Assembly (NCBI RefSeq): GCF_009857815.1 | Contig: NZ_WVVW01000001.1 | Location: 124,001 to 188,000, forward strand | DNA from: Pseudomaricurvus sp. HS19 | Lineage (GTDB): Bacteria; Pseudomonadota; Gammaproteobacteria; Pseudomonadales; Cellvibrionaceae | Direction: 5' to 3' | Length of the DNA stretch: 64,000 nucleotides | Shown: piece after piece, positions 45,472 to 54,698 of the stretch | How the letters are laid out: every line of letters starts with the position of its first letter | Position numbering within the stretch: position 1 is the first letter of the stretch | The notes under the pieces: model-generated | Told to the model about the DNA's origin: nothing | What the model saw: the letters and a program-made list of their open reading frames with translations, nothing else | The model's database searches: none | Program-made: the position numbers and the translations under genes

Positions 45472-45675
45472 TCAGAGTGTGCTCATTTTCTGAGCCAGTG
45501 CGGCTTTGTTGATGCCGCCCCAGTGGTCTTCGCGTCCTTCGCGCCAGCCACTTAACCAGGTTTGCCTGGCTTCGCCGGTATCGTGGGGGCATAGACTGCG
45601 GGAGCGTCCGTCAATACCAGCTTGATAACCTTTGGAAAAAGCTCGTTCGGAATTGCTGCGTTTCTGGGTTTTCAT
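45472..45675 (-). CDS. rmf: Ribosome modulation factor
   Basis: A 67-residue basic protein. The family core is present: RAFSKGYQAGIDGRSRSLCP then ARQTWLSGWREGREDHW. RMF binds 30S near the anti-Shine-Dalgarno region and drives formation of inactive 100S ribosome dimers in stationary phase. Length is slightly above the E. coli 55 residues, with a short C-terminal extension. It starts at ATG 45675. It is divergent from rlmKL with 281 bp between them. Confidence 0.95.
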   Translation of the reverse strand: MKTQKRSNSERAFSKGYQAGIDGRSRSLCPHDTGEARQTWLSGWREGREDHWGGINKAALAQKMSTL

Positions 45676-45956
45676 CAGGCGATGTACCTCTTTCGTGCAG
45701 TTTGCGACACGCTACCGATCCCTTGACTGATCCGTCGTTCATACATCGGCAGCGAATGGGTGGGATGTCGCCACCAGTCTGAGCCGGTGACGAAAATCCA
45801 GTGAAGCAAAACGCCACAGGGCTTGTGAACAATTTATTTCTTATACTGATAAGCCTGCTTAGTGAAAGTAGACATATCAGTTTGAAGTTTTCTCGGAAAC
45901 TCCTGCTAACGCTATGAAGTTAAAAGGCTTTTTCCACCACTCAAGATGACAGAATC

Positions 45957-48131
45957 ATGACAGAGCAGCAGTTTTTTGCCACGTGTCCCAAGGGTCTGGA
46001 AGCACTTCTGGTTCAGGAATTGACCGATTTGGGGGGCTCCGAGCCCCGCGAAACCGTAGCAGGTGTCTATTTTACCGCGACCCTGAAGAGCGCCTGGAGG
46101 GCCTGTCTCTGGAGTCGCCTGGCCAATAAAATCTACCTGCCATTGGGCAAATTTACGGTCAAATCCGCCGATGACCTCTATGAGGCGGCACGCTCCATTG
46201 ACTGGAGCGAGCACCTGCGCCCCGAGGGCACCCTGCTGGTGGATTTCATCGGAACCAGCGACTCGATTCGCAACACCCAGTTCGGCGCCGTGCGCATCAA
46301 GGACGCGGTGGTGGACCAGATGCGCGAGACCCACCGCCAGCGCCCGGGGGTGGCGAAGACCAACCCGGACCTGCGTATTCAGGCCCGCCTCAGCAAAGGC
46401 TCTGTCACCATCAGCCTCGACCTGTGTGGCGAAAGCCTGCACCGGCGCGGTTACCGCACCCGTCAGGGGGCGGCGCCACTGAAAGAGAATCTCGCAGCGG
46501 CCTTGCTGCTGCGGGCTGGCTGGCCGCAGATGGCAGCAGAGGGTGCCAGCCTGATTGATCCCATGTGCGGCTCTGCCACCATTCTGGTGGAAGGGGCAAT
46601 GATGGCACTGGACATGGCGCCGGGTATCAATCGTCCCGAGTTTGCCTTCGAGCGCTGGCCCGGCTTTGACGCTGACCTGTGGCGTGAGCTGCGGGCTGAA
46701 GCCCTCAGTCGCTACCGTGAAGGTTTGAAGCGGCCCATTGGCGAGATCCGCGGCTACGACGAGGATCGCAAGGTACTGTCAGCGGCGGCGTCCAATGTGG
46801 GTATGGCAGGATTGGAAGATGTGGTGCGACTGACCCACAAACCGCTGGAGCAGTGGGTCAAGCCCACGCACACGGAGTTGAAGACGGGGCTGATCCTCAC
46901 CAACCCGCCCTATGGCGAGCGGCTGGGAGAGCAGGAGCAGTTACAGGGGCTTTACCGCCTGCTGGGGGACAAATGCCGCGAACAGTTTGAGGGCTGGAAA
47001 CTGGGGGTTTTTACCAGCAATCCGTCCCTGGGCAAGAGCCTGGGCCTGCGGGCCAACAAACGCTACAAACTGTACAACGGTGCGCTGCCCAGTGAGCTGC
47101 TGCTGATCGACGTCACGCCAGAGCAGTATGTGAATGCGCCACCGGTGCAGCTGCAGGAAGAGGGTGGCGAGCCGCAGGCGCAACTGACAGAAGGGGCGCT
47201 GATGCTGGTAAACCGGCTGCGCAAGAACCAGAAGCAGCTGGGCAAGTGGATCAAGCGCGAGCAGATCCAGTGTTACCGCCTCTACGATGCCGATATGCCG
47301 GAGTACTCCGCTGCCATCGATATCTATGGCGACTACGTGCATGTGCAGGAGTATGCTGCTCCCAAGTCCATCGATGAGGACAAGGCCGCCGCCCGCTTTG
47401 CGGAAATCCGCGCGGCGGTGCCGGAAGCACTGGGTGTGTCGCCGGACAATATCAGTTTCAAGCAGCGGCGCCGCAATCGCGGGGCGCAGCAGTACGAGCG
47501 CCAGAGTGAACGCGCCTATCCATTGATTCCTGTGCAGGAAGGGCCGGTCACGGTGCTGGTTAACCTGTGGGAGTACCTGGATACCGGACTGTTCCTCGAT
47601 CACCGTCCCGTGCGTCGGATGATCAGCGAGATGGCTCGCGGTAAACGCTTTCTCAACCTGTTCTGTTACACCGCCACTGCCACCCTGCACGCTGCCATGG
47701 GCGGGGCCCGGGAGTCGGTCAGTGTGGATATGTCGAAGACCTACCTGAAGTGGGCGGAGAAAAACTTTCTCGCCAACAACCTGTCGCTGGAAAAGCACAA
47801 GCTGGTGCAGGGTAACTGTCTGGAGTGGTTACAGGAGTGCCGTCAGGGGTTCGACCTGATCATGCTGGATCCGCCCAGTTTCTCCAACTCCAAGCGCATG
47901 GAAGGGGTGCTGGATATCCAGCGCGACCACGTGGACATGATCAACCGCTGCATGGAGTTGCTGCAGCCCGGCGGCACACTGGTGTTTTCCAATAACCTGC
48001 GCAGTTTCAAACTGGACGAGGAAGCGCTGTCGGCTTTTGCGGTGGAAAACATTACGGCGAAAACCCTGGATCCGGATTTTGCCCGCAATCCGCGCATTCA
48101 TCAGTGCTGGTTAATCCGCGCCCGGGCTTAA
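45957..48131 (+). CDS. rlmKL: Bifunctional 23S rRNA methyltransferase RlmKL
   Basis: A 724-residue fusion. The N-terminal half is RlmL: a THUMP domain (about 45-155), then the MTase with ILTNPPYGERL, which makes m2G2445. The C-terminal half is RlmK with FLNLFCYTATATLHAAMGGA and IMLDPPSFSNSKRM, which makes m7G2069. The length matches the gammaproteobacterial fused enzyme. It starts at ATG 45957, monocistronic. Confidence 0.96.
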   Translation: MTEQQFFATCPKGLEALLVQELTDLGGSEPRETVAGVYFTATLKSAWRACLWSRLANKIYLPLGKFTVKSADDLYEAARSIDWSEHLRPEGTLLVDFIGTSDSIRNTQFGAVRIKDAVVDQMRETHRQRPGVAKTNPDLRIQARLSKGSVTISLDLCGESLHRRGYRTRQGAAPLKENLAAALLLRAGWPQMAAEGASLIDPMCGSATILVEGAMMALDMAPGINRPEFAFERWPGFDADLWRELRAEALSRYREGLKRPIGEIRGYDEDRKVLSAAASNVGMAGLEDVVRLTHKPLEQWVKPTHTELKTGLILTNPPYGERLGEQEQLQGLYRLLGDKCREQFEGWKLGVFTSNPSLGKSLGLRANKRYKLYNGALPSELLLIDVTPEQYVNAPPVQLQEEGGEPQAQLTEGALMLVNRLRKNQKQLGKWIKREQIQCYRLYDADMPEYSAAIDIYGDYVHVQEYAAPKSIDEDKAAARFAEIRAAVPEALGVSPDNISFKQRRRNRGAQQYERQSERAYPLIPVQEGPVTVLVNLWEYLDTGLFLDHRPVRRMISEMARGKRFLNLFCYTATATLHAAMGGARESVSVDMSKTYLKWAEKNFLANNLSLEKHKLVQGNCLEWLQECRQGFDLIMLDPPSFSNSKRMEGVLDIQRDHVDMINRCMELLQPGGTLVFSNNLRSFKLDEEALSAFAVENITAKTLDPDFARNPRIHQCWLIRARA

Positions 48132-48157
48132 TCCCGGGGCGGGAGAAATGGCTGGGC

Positions 48158-48493
48158 TTAATTAGCCGGTTGTGCGGCGGGCGGGGTCTTGTGTGCGACG
48201 GCGTGGATGACGGTCTTGTACTCAAAGTAGACACTGAAGCCGGCGTAGTCCCAGCGGGTAATGGGGGGATTGCCAACCGCATCGGAGCGATTCCCCGGCT
48301 CCCCGAAGCGTGTTTCCACCATCTCCATGCTCATACCCATGGTGGGCTTTTCCACACCTGTGGCTTGTTGCCCAACCGGTACCGCCACCTCTTCGGCCTG
48401 CAGCGGGGTGATGGAAAACAGGCTCAGCACGAGGGCGCAGGCGGCAGCTGGCAAGAGTGAAGGGCGGGTGTGGCGATCCCTGACGAAACGCAT
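48158..48493 (-). CDS. Small secreted protein with SmpA/BamE-like motif
   Basis: A 111-residue protein starting at ATG 48493, with AGGAG six bases upstream. A longer frame to 48700 lacks such a site. A signal peptide (PAAACALVLSLFSITPLQA) ends before AEEVAVPV. The mature part contains GMSMEMVETRFGEPGNR, then ITRWDYAGFSVYFEYKTVIH. The short helix then FGEP and a beta-rich end resemble the SmpA/OmlA fold, but I cannot assign it. It is divergent from lolC. Confidence 0.65.
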   Translation of the reverse strand: MRFVRDRHTRPSLLPAAACALVLSLFSITPLQAEEVAVPVGQQATGVEKPTMGMSMEMVETRFGEPGNRSDAVGNPPITRWDYAGFSVYFEYKTVIHAVAHKTPPAAQPAN

Positions 48494-48796
48494 GAACGAC
48501 TCCTGTTGTCGGCATTGGTGGCCTGTTCCTGCCCGGGCTTCGGGCCTCTCTCTCACGGGATCGGGTGCCGGCGCGAAGCGGGCAACCTGCAGGAAAAGGC
48601 TTAGAAAAAGTACCGGTAATGGTCTGCCAATCCGGTTGAAAAGGCAACTCCCTGCGCCAGGCCTAGGCTCCTGCCACGCCGGTGTCCTGAATGTGACCAC
48701 CGTGGCGAATCTTTTTGCGGTCTCTTTCGTGGCCGAGACCTGAGGGCGGGCTTATGGTAGCCTCCGGCTTTCGGTTTCCGGCGTCACTATAAAACT
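48494..48796. other. Divergent 303-bp gap upstream of lolC
   Basis: No gene is supported. The lolC side has CTTATGGTAGCCTCCGGC about 40 bp before the ATG, which could be a -10 region, but no clear -35 is present. The frame running through the gap on the minus strand is an upstream extension of the small secreted protein. Confidence 0.45.
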
Positions 48797-50035
48797 ATGT
48801 TACTCCCCGCCTTTATTGGACTGCGTTACACCCGCGCCAAGCGTCGCAATCAGTTTATCTCTTTTGTCAGTGGATTCTCCCTGTTGGGGATGACGCTGGG
48901 TACCCTGGCGTTGATTGTGGTGATGTCGGTAATGAATGGCTTCGACCGCGAAATCAAGCAGCGCCTGTTACAGGTGATTCCCCATATTGAAGTGTTCGCT
49001 GATGACGGTGTCAGTGATTGGCAATCGCTGCAGCAGCAAGCAGGGCGGCAACCAGGCGTTATCGCTGCCGCACCTTATGTCAGCGGCGACGCCATGGTCA
49101 GCTATGAGCGTGGTATGCAGGGTGTGCAACTGCGTGGTGTGCGGCCACAGGACCTGGAGCAGCTTTCAGGCATCGCTGACCACATGGTGCTGGGTGATGT
49201 GGCGGAGTTGCAGGCCGGCACTTACGGCATAGTGATCGGGCGTTTGCTGGCCCGTTTCCTCGGTGTGGTGCCGGGGGATAAGGTGACGGTTACGCTACCG
49301 CAGCTCAATGTGACCCCCATGGGCATCTACCCGCGGGTAAAACGCTTTACGGTGGTGGGTGTGTTCGAAGTGGGAGCGCAGGTGGACCAGAGCCTGATCC
49401 TGCTGCACATCAACGATGCGCAGAAACTGTTGCGCCTGGGGGACAAGGTTACCGGTATCGAGGTGAAAACCGCTGACCAGTTTGCTTCCCTGGTGGTGGC
49501 GTCTGCGCTGCAACAGCAGTTGGCGGACGAGTCACTGACAGTGCGTGACTGGACCGCAACCCAGACCACCCTGTTTGCGGCGGTGAAGATGGAGAAGACC
49601 GTGGTCACCGTACTGCTGATGATCATCATCGCGGTGGCCGCCTTTAATATTATTTCCAGCCTGGTACTGATGGTGGCGGACAAGCGCTCCGACATTGCGG
49701 TGCTGCGCACCCTGGGCATGACCCGGGGCCAGGTGATGGGGATCTTTATGGTCCAGGGGGCCGCCACTGGCTGGCTGGGGGTTGCCCTCGGGGCGTTGCT
49801 TGGTTCGCTGTTGGCGATCTATATCGGACCGGTGGTGTCGGCGCTGGAGGCCCTGGTGGGGCTGCAGGTGTTCGATCCGCGGGTCTACTTTATCAGCCGC
49901 CTGCCATCCAAACTGCTGCCGGGCGATGTCGCCGTGGTGGTGAGTGTCGGGCTGTTGTTGAGCCTGCTCTCCACCCTCTATCCGGCGTACCGGGCCTCCC
50001 GTATCGAGCCCGCCGAAGCCTTGCGTTATGACTGA
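48797..50035 (+). CDS. lolC: Lipoprotein-releasing ABC transporter permease LolC
   Basis: A 412-residue MacB-type permease with four TM segments: one at the N terminus (about 24-45) and three at about 270-400. A large periplasmic domain lies between. It starts FIGLRYTRAKRRNQFISFVS and ends in the ASRIEPAEALRYD C terminus typical of LolC/E. With LolD and LolE it extracts outer-membrane lipoproteins from the inner membrane and hands them to LolA. It begins the lolCDE operon. LolC and LolE are assigned by order and could be reversed. Confidence 0.92.
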   Translation: MLLPAFIGLRYTRAKRRNQFISFVSGFSLLGMTLGTLALIVVMSVMNGFDREIKQRLLQVIPHIEVFADDGVSDWQSLQQQAGRQPGVIAAAPYVSGDAMVSYERGMQGVQLRGVRPQDLEQLSGIADHMVLGDVAELQAGTYGIVIGRLLARFLGVVPGDKVTVTLPQLNVTPMGIYPRVKRFTVVGVFEVGAQVDQSLILLHINDAQKLLRLGDKVTGIEVKTADQFASLVVASALQQQLADESLTVRDWTATQTTLFAAVKMEKTVVTVLLMIIIAVAAFNIISSLVLMVADKRSDIAVLRTLGMTRGQVMGIFMVQGAATGWLGVALGALLGSLLAIYIGPVVSALEALVGLQVFDPRVYFISRLPSKLLPGDVAVVVSVGLLLSLLSTLYPAYRASRIEPAEALRYD

Positions 50036-50086
50036 GTTGTGCGCAGCCACCAGAATTGAATTCACTGCCTGGAAATAGCCATCCCT

Positions 50087-50794
50087 ATGACAGAAACAAC
50101 ACAATCCCCGGGTGACATCTCCCTCTCCTGTCGCGGCCTGGTCAAAACCTACGATCAGGGGCCTGCACCGGTTACCGTACTGCGCGGTGTCGAGTTGACG
50201 TTAAAGCGCGGTGAACGACTGGCCATTGTGGGCAGTTCGGGTTCGGGCAAGTCCACCTTGCTCAACCTGATGGGAGGGCTGGATGTGCCTACAGAGGGGG
50301 AGGTGACCCTGTTGGGGCACAAATTCTCCGCCGTAGACGACAACCTGCGTGGACAGCTGCGCAATCAGCACCTCGGTTTTGTGTATCAGTTTCATCACCT
50401 GCTGGGTGAGTTCACCGCACTGGAAAATGTGGCCTTGCCACAGATGATTGCCGGGGTGAGCAAGAAACTGGCTAAAGAAAAAGCGGCCCACTGGCTGGAA
50501 CAGGTGGGGTTGGCGCCGCGCCGGGCCCACAAGCCCTCCGAACTCTCCGGCGGTGAACGCCAGCGGGTAGCCATCGCCCGGGCGCTGGTGAACCAGCCAG
50601 CCTGTGTGCTGATGGATGAGCCTACCGGTAACCTGGATCGCCACACTGCCCATGCCATTCAGGACCTGTTGCGTGAACTGAGCGAAAAGTTGGCCACCAG
50701 CTTTGTGATTGTGACCCACGATGAACAGCTGGCCGAGGCGATGGACCGGACGCTGTTGCTGCAGGATGGTCTGTTACTGGAGCAGCAGGGCTGA
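50087..50794 (+). CDS. lolD: Lipoprotein-releasing ATPase LolD
   Basis: A 235-residue ABC ATPase. Walker A is GSSGSGKST, the signature [15 protein letters not shown], and Walker [12 protein letters not shown]. It powers LolCE extraction of lipoproteins. It lies 51 bp after lolC, and its stop overlaps the lolE start by 1 bp (TGATG). Confidence 0.95.
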   Translation: MTETTQSPGDISLSCRGLVKTYDQGPAPVTVLRGVELTLKRGERLAIVGSSGSGKSTLLNLMGGLDVPTEGEVTLLGHKFSAVDDNLRGQLRNQHLGFVYQFHHLLGEFTALENVALPQMIAGVSKKLAKEKAAHWLEQVGLAPRRAHKPSELSGGERQRVAIARALVNQPACVLMDEPTGNLDRHTAHAIQDLLRELSEKLATSFVIVTHDEQLAEAMDRTLLLQDGLLLEQQG

Positions 50795-52041
50795 TGGCTC
50801 TTAAACCCTTCACCGTCTTTATCGGGCTGCGCTACGCCGGGGCGCGCCGGCAGCGCAAGCAGCTGGTGTCGTTTATCTCCGGGCTCTCCATTCTCGGGCT
50901 GACGCTGGGGGTAGGGCTGTTGTTGATTGTGCTCTCGGTGATGAACGGTTTCGACCGGGAGTTGCAGCAGCGTATTCTCGGTATCCTGCCCCACGGCTCT
51001 GTTTATCAGCGCCACGGTGTTGAGAATTGGCAGGCGCTGCGTCAGCAGCTGCTGGCGGACAGTGAGGTGGTGGCGGCTGCACCGTTTGTGGAAGTTCAAT
51101 CCATGCTGTCGGTGGGCAAGCGGGTCAAGCCTGCCATCCTCTACGGTATTGATGCAGAGACCGAAAACAGCGTGTCCGTGATTGAGCGTTTTGTGGATGG
51201 GAATTTATTACAGCAGTTGCAGGGCGATAGCGGGCAGCCGGTGATTTTGCTGGGGCGCGGACTGGCGCAGGCACTCAAGGTGCAGCCTGGGGATCGCATT
51301 ACGGTACTGGCGCCTGACAGCCGCGACGGCAGCAAACTGCCACACTTTCGCGCGCTGCAGCTGATCGGCGTTATCAACACCGGAACCGAGCTGGATTACG
51401 CCCTGGCACTGACCTCGCTGCAGACAGCGTCAGAGTTGTCGGAGTTTCCCGGCAGGGTGAGCGGGGTACGCATCCGCACTACCGATCTCTTCAGTGCCCC
51501 GGATACCATTTACCGCCTGGTACGACCCATGCCTTACGGCTTCTATGGCACCGACTGGACCCGCTCCCACGGCAACCTCTATCACGCCGTGCACATGTCC
51601 AAGAACCTGGTGGGATTGCTGTTGTTCCTGATCGTTGCCATTGCCGCCTTTAACGTGGTGTCGACACTGGTGATGGTGGTGGTGGACAAGCAGGGGGATA
51701 TTGCCATCCTCAAAACCCTGGGGGCTGGCCGCCGCGAGATCATGGCAGTGTTTATGGTACAGGGCATGGTGATCGGTGCCGTCGGCACACTGGCCGGGCT
51801 GGTGCTGGGGGTGGTGGGTTCGCTGTCGGTGCAACAGCTGGTGGGTTGGCTGGAGCAGCTATTGGGCATCCAGTTTCTCAACGCCGAGATCTACCCGGTG
51901 GATTACCTGCCGTCGGCCATGCAATTGCAGGACTTTATCCTGGTGGCCGTGGTCTCCATGGGCATGAGCCTGGTGGCCACTCTCTATCCCGCCTGGCGGG
52001 CCAGCCGGGTGGCCCCGGCTGAGGTGTTGCGATACGAATAG
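50794..52041 (+). CDS. lolE: Lipoprotein-releasing ABC transporter permease LolE
   Basis: A 415-residue permease paralogous to LolC, with TM segments near 25-45 and 270-400. It begins FIGLRYAGARRQRKQLVSFI and ends YPAWRASRVAPAEVLRYE. It forms the LolCDE complex and binds the lipoprotein substrate. It is translationally coupled to lolD. It is convergent with yebC across a short gap holding inverted 22-bp-family repeats. Confidence 0.92.
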   Translation: MALKPFTVFIGLRYAGARRQRKQLVSFISGLSILGLTLGVGLLLIVLSVMNGFDRELQQRILGILPHGSVYQRHGVENWQALRQQLLADSEVVAAAPFVEVQSMLSVGKRVKPAILYGIDAETENSVSVIERFVDGNLLQQLQGDSGQPVILLGRGLAQALKVQPGDRITVLAPDSRDGSKLPHFRALQLIGVINTGTELDYALALTSLQTASELSEFPGRVSGVRIRTTDLFSAPDTIYRLVRPMPYGFYGTDWTRSHGNLYHAVHMSKNLVGLLLFLIVAIAAFNVVSTLVMVVVDKQGDIAILKTLGAGRREIMAVFMVQGMVIGAVGTLAGLVLGVVGSLSVQQLVGWLEQLLGIQFLNAEIYPVDYLPSAMQLQDFILVAVVSMGMSLVATLYPAWRASRVAPAEVLRYE

Positions 52042-52043
52042 AT

Positions 52044-52114
52044 CAGGACGCTTCGCTACAGGACGCTTCGCTACGGGAAACGGGGTTACCTGTTACCTGT
52101 AGCGCAGCGTCCTG
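52044..52114. repeat. Second locus of the CAGGACGC-type inverted repeat
   Basis: Two direct units CAGGACGCTTCGCTACAGG (52044-52062 and, truncated by overlap, about 52060-52077) face an inverted unit CCTGTAGCGCAGCGTCCTG (52096-52114). These belong to the 22-bp family seen in the big array at 25474-25663. Here too the repeat lies between the 3' ends of convergent genes (lolE and yebC). The arms are less perfect than in the first array. Confidence 0.85.
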
Positions 52115-52125
52115 AAAACTGATTC

Positions 52126-52144
52126 CTGAAGTTTTAAACTTCAG
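52126..52144. repeat. 19-bp palindrome spanning the yebC stop codon
   Basis: CTGAAGTTTTAAACTTCAG is a perfect 9-1-9 dyad that includes the yebC TAA. The central loop is too small for a normal RNA hairpin tip, though opening the innermost A-T pairs would allow one. It could assist termination or be chance. Confidence 0.5.
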
Positions 52145-52850
52145 CGTTATGAAACACCCGCTGTACGTCGTCCACGTCGTTGAGCATGTCCAGCAGCTTC
52201 TCGAACATTTCCATCTCTTCGGCAGGGATGGGGGTGGTGGTCTGGGGTACGAACTGGATCTCTTCCACTTCGAAGTCAATCCCTTCAATGGCGTTCTGCA
52301 GGGCCTGTTTGGCTTTGAAGAACTCTGACTGGGGGGCAAATACGGTCACCATACCGTCTTCGCACTCGATGTCGGTGACATCCACATCGCCTTCCATCAG
52401 CGCTTCCAGTACCGCTTCCTCGTCGTCGCCCTTGAATACCAGAATGGCGGAGTGATCGAACATGTGGCTGACAGAGCCCTGGGAGCCCAGCTTGCTCTTG
52501 GTCTTGTTGAAGCAGATACGAACATCACCGAAAGTGCGGTTGGGGTTGTCGGTGAGACACTCCACAATCACCATGCAGTTGCCCGGGCCAAAGCCCTCGT
52601 AGCGGGCCACATCGAAGTCCTCTCCGCCGCCACCCTTGGCCTTCTCCAGCGCCTTCTCGATCACGTGGCTGGGTACCTGGTCCTTTTTGGCTCGGTCCAT
52701 CAGGCTGCGCAGGGTGAGGTTGCCGTCCGGGTCGGCACCGCCTTTTTTGGCGCACACGTAGATCTCACGGCCGTATTTGCTGTAGACCTTGGTTTTCTGA
52801 TCGGCCGTCTTGGCCATGGAGTCTTTGCGGTTCTGGTAGGCTCTGCCCAT
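52134..52850 (-). CDS. YebC/PmpR-family protein, YeeN type
   Basis: A 238-residue protein. The start [20 protein letters not shown] and [20 protein letters not shown] resemble E. coli YeeN (238 residues) more than YebC (246 residues, MAGHSKWANT start). It contains the family blocks [20 protein letters not shown] and [15 protein letters not shown]. The family has been called transcriptional regulators, but recent work points to ribosome-associated relief of proline stalling. It is monocistronic and convergent with lolE. The gene name is left open because of the two subtypes. Confidence 0.9.
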   Translation of the reverse strand: MGRAYQNRKDSMAKTADQKTKVYSKYGREIYVCAKKGGADPDGNLTLRSLMDRAKKDQVPSHVIEKALEKAKGGGGEDFDVARYEGFGPGNCMVIVECLTDNPNRTFGDVRICFNKTKSKLGSQGSVSHMFDHSAILVFKGDDEEAVLEALMEGDVDVTDIECEDGMVTVFAPQSEFFKAKQALQNAIEGIDFEVEEIQFVPQTTTPIPAEEMEMFEKLLDMLNDVDDVQRVFHNAEV

Positions 52851-53114
52851 GGGTTGTTGTCCTGCTGTGTTTCGATGGCGACGGATTTTACCCCTTGATG
52901 CAGGGAGGGGGAACCCGGCAGATAACGGCTGCGGAATATGCCCCTTTCCTGTGCAAGCGGGGCTCCGGCGGCCTGCGGCGTGGTCGTCGAAGCGCGTAAT
53001 TGCAACACCGCAGGGTTATAGTAGGGCCAATTTGGCAGGCGCCGCCCCGGACCACGGGGCTGTGGCGCAAAGCTTGCGTGTTTTTTCGCCAGTTTGAGGA
53101 CGGAGGGAGTAATC

Positions 53115-54035
53115 ATGACAGTGAGATTCGATGGGCGGGTTGCGATTGTGACCGGTGCCGGCAACGGCCTGGGTCGTTGTCATGCGCTGGAGCTGGCCAG
53201 TCGCGGTGCCAAAGTGGTGGTCAACGACCTGGGGGGCGCACGGGATGGCAGCGGCGCCTCATCGGCGGCGGCCCAGGAGGTGGTGGCAGCTATTGAGGCC
53301 ATGGGTGGTGAGGCCATGGCCCATGGCGCCAATGTGGCAAAGTTCGACGAAGTGCAGGACATGGTGCAGAAGGCCATGGACAAGTGGGGGCGGGTGGACA
53401 TCCTCATCAATAACGCCGGCATCCTGCGGGACAAAACCTTCTCCAAGATGGAGATTGAAGACTTCCGTCTGGTGATGGATGTGCACGTCATGGGCAGCGT
53501 CAACTGTACCAAGGCGGTGTGGGAGATCATGCGCGAGCAGAACTATGGCCGCATTGTGATGACCACTTCATCGTCCGGCCTGTACGGCAACTTCGGTCAA
53601 TCCAACTACGGCGCTGCCAAGCTGGCGCTGGTAGGGTTGATGAACACCCTGGTGCAGGAAGGTCACAAGAATGATATCCGGGTCAATGCCCTGGCGCCGG
53701 TGGCGGCGACCCGTATGACGGAAGACATTTTCCCGCAGGAGCTGCTGGCTATGTTCCGGCCGGAGGCGGTAACGGCAGGTGCGTTGGTGCTGTGTCACGA
53801 AGAGGCGCCGAACCGCACCATTCTCTGCGCCGGTGCCGGTGGCTATGCCACGGCGCGGGTGTTTGAAACCGAGGGTGTATTCCTGCCGGGAGAGGAGCAG
53901 ACGCCGGAAGCCGTGGTGCAGGCCTGGGATACCATTTGCGATACCGGTCGCCAGAGCGAGCTGGAGGCCGGCATCAAACAGTCGGAGAAATTTCTTGGCC
54001 AGGCCATGGCCTGGATGAAGTCGCAAAAAGGCTAG
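53115..54035 (+). CDS. Short-chain dehydrogenase, MFE-2 3-hydroxyacyl-CoA type
   Basis: A 306-residue SDR starting at ATG 53115 with GGAGG upstream; an in-frame start at 53094 is unneeded. TGAGNGLG is the cofactor loop, NNAG the structural motif, and the catalytic Ser-Tyr-Lys lies in MTTSSSGLYGNFGQSNYGAAK-type sequence around 150-170. The N-terminal extension VNDLGGARDGSGASS is typical of peroxisomal MFE-2 (3R)-hydroxyacyl-CoA dehydrogenase. It would oxidise 3-hydroxyacyl-CoA with NAD in beta-oxidation or steroid catabolism. Monocistronic. Confidence 0.88.
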   Translation: MTVRFDGRVAIVTGAGNGLGRCHALELASRGAKVVVNDLGGARDGSGASSAAAQEVVAAIEAMGGEAMAHGANVAKFDEVQDMVQKAMDKWGRVDILINNAGILRDKTFSKMEIEDFRLVMDVHVMGSVNCTKAVWEIMREQNYGRIVMTTSSSGLYGNFGQSNYGAAKLALVGLMNTLVQEGHKNDIRVNALAPVAATRMTEDIFPQELLAMFRPEAVTAGALVLCHEEAPNRTILCAGAGGYATARVFETEGVFLPGEEQTPEAVVQAWDTICDTGRQSELEAGIKQSEKFLGQAMAWMKSQKG

Positions 54036-54288
54036 GGTTTTAATGGGCGGAAGTGGGTTGGAGTGGGGGTCTTTCCGCTTGCGGTCCCGGCTACTCCCTT
54101 CCTCACCATCAACACCGACAGCGGATTGTCAGTTAAGTTTCAGGCACTTGCCGGGACTATGACGCAGTATCCGTTTCCACACTGTCGCGCTGGCTGAGAT
54201 CATTACGATTGTCTAATCTTGTATCTGCTAATGCTGGTCAGGTTGCTGATGAGGCAAAGAAATCATGAGTTACCACTTAGGAGGATCT

Positions 54289-54693
54289 ATGAAGGGCACA
54301 CCAATGAAGCGTGCAATCTATACACTGCTGATGAGCTGGTTACTGGTTTGGAGCAGCGTCGTCAGTGTTACAGCGCAGGCTGCCATGGCTACCACCCAGT
54401 CTGCAGTCGTTGCCCAGGTTGAGCAGTATGACCGCCAGCAACTGTTGCAGGCCATTAACGAAAAAGGGGTTAAGGAACAGCTGCAGAGCATGGGTGTTGA
54501 TGCCGATGCAGTGGAGCAGCGTATTCACACCCTCACCGGTGAGGAGCTGGCACAATTGAATGCCGAGGCCCAGAACCTGCCGGCCGGTCAGGGCGTGTTG
54601 GGATTGCTGGTGTTGATCTTTGTGGTCTTCATCATCACCGATATGCTGTGTGCGACCAACATCTTTAACTTCGTGAAGTGTATTAACAAGTAA
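54289..54693 (+). CDS. PA2779-family membrane protein
   Basis: A 134-residue protein. I chose ATG 54289 because GGAGG lies just upstream; ATG 54265 and 54304 are alternatives. A signal segment (TLLMSWLLVWSSVVSVTAQA) is followed by a coiled helical part (VEQYDRQQLLQAINEKGVKE), then a C-terminal TM (VLGLLVLIFVVFIITDMLC) and NIFNFVKCINK. It matches the PA2779 family of Pseudomonas. It is 5 bp before a PA2778-like peptidase gene, so they are one operon. The function of the pair is unknown. Confidence 0.85.
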   Translation: MKGTPMKRAIYTLLMSWLLVWSSVVSVTAQAAMATTQSAVVAQVEQYDRQQLLQAINEKGVKEQLQSMGVDADAVEQRIHTLTGEELAQLNAEAQNLPAGQGVLGLLVLIFVVFIITDMLCATNIFNFVKCINK

Positions 54694-54698
54694 GCGTC

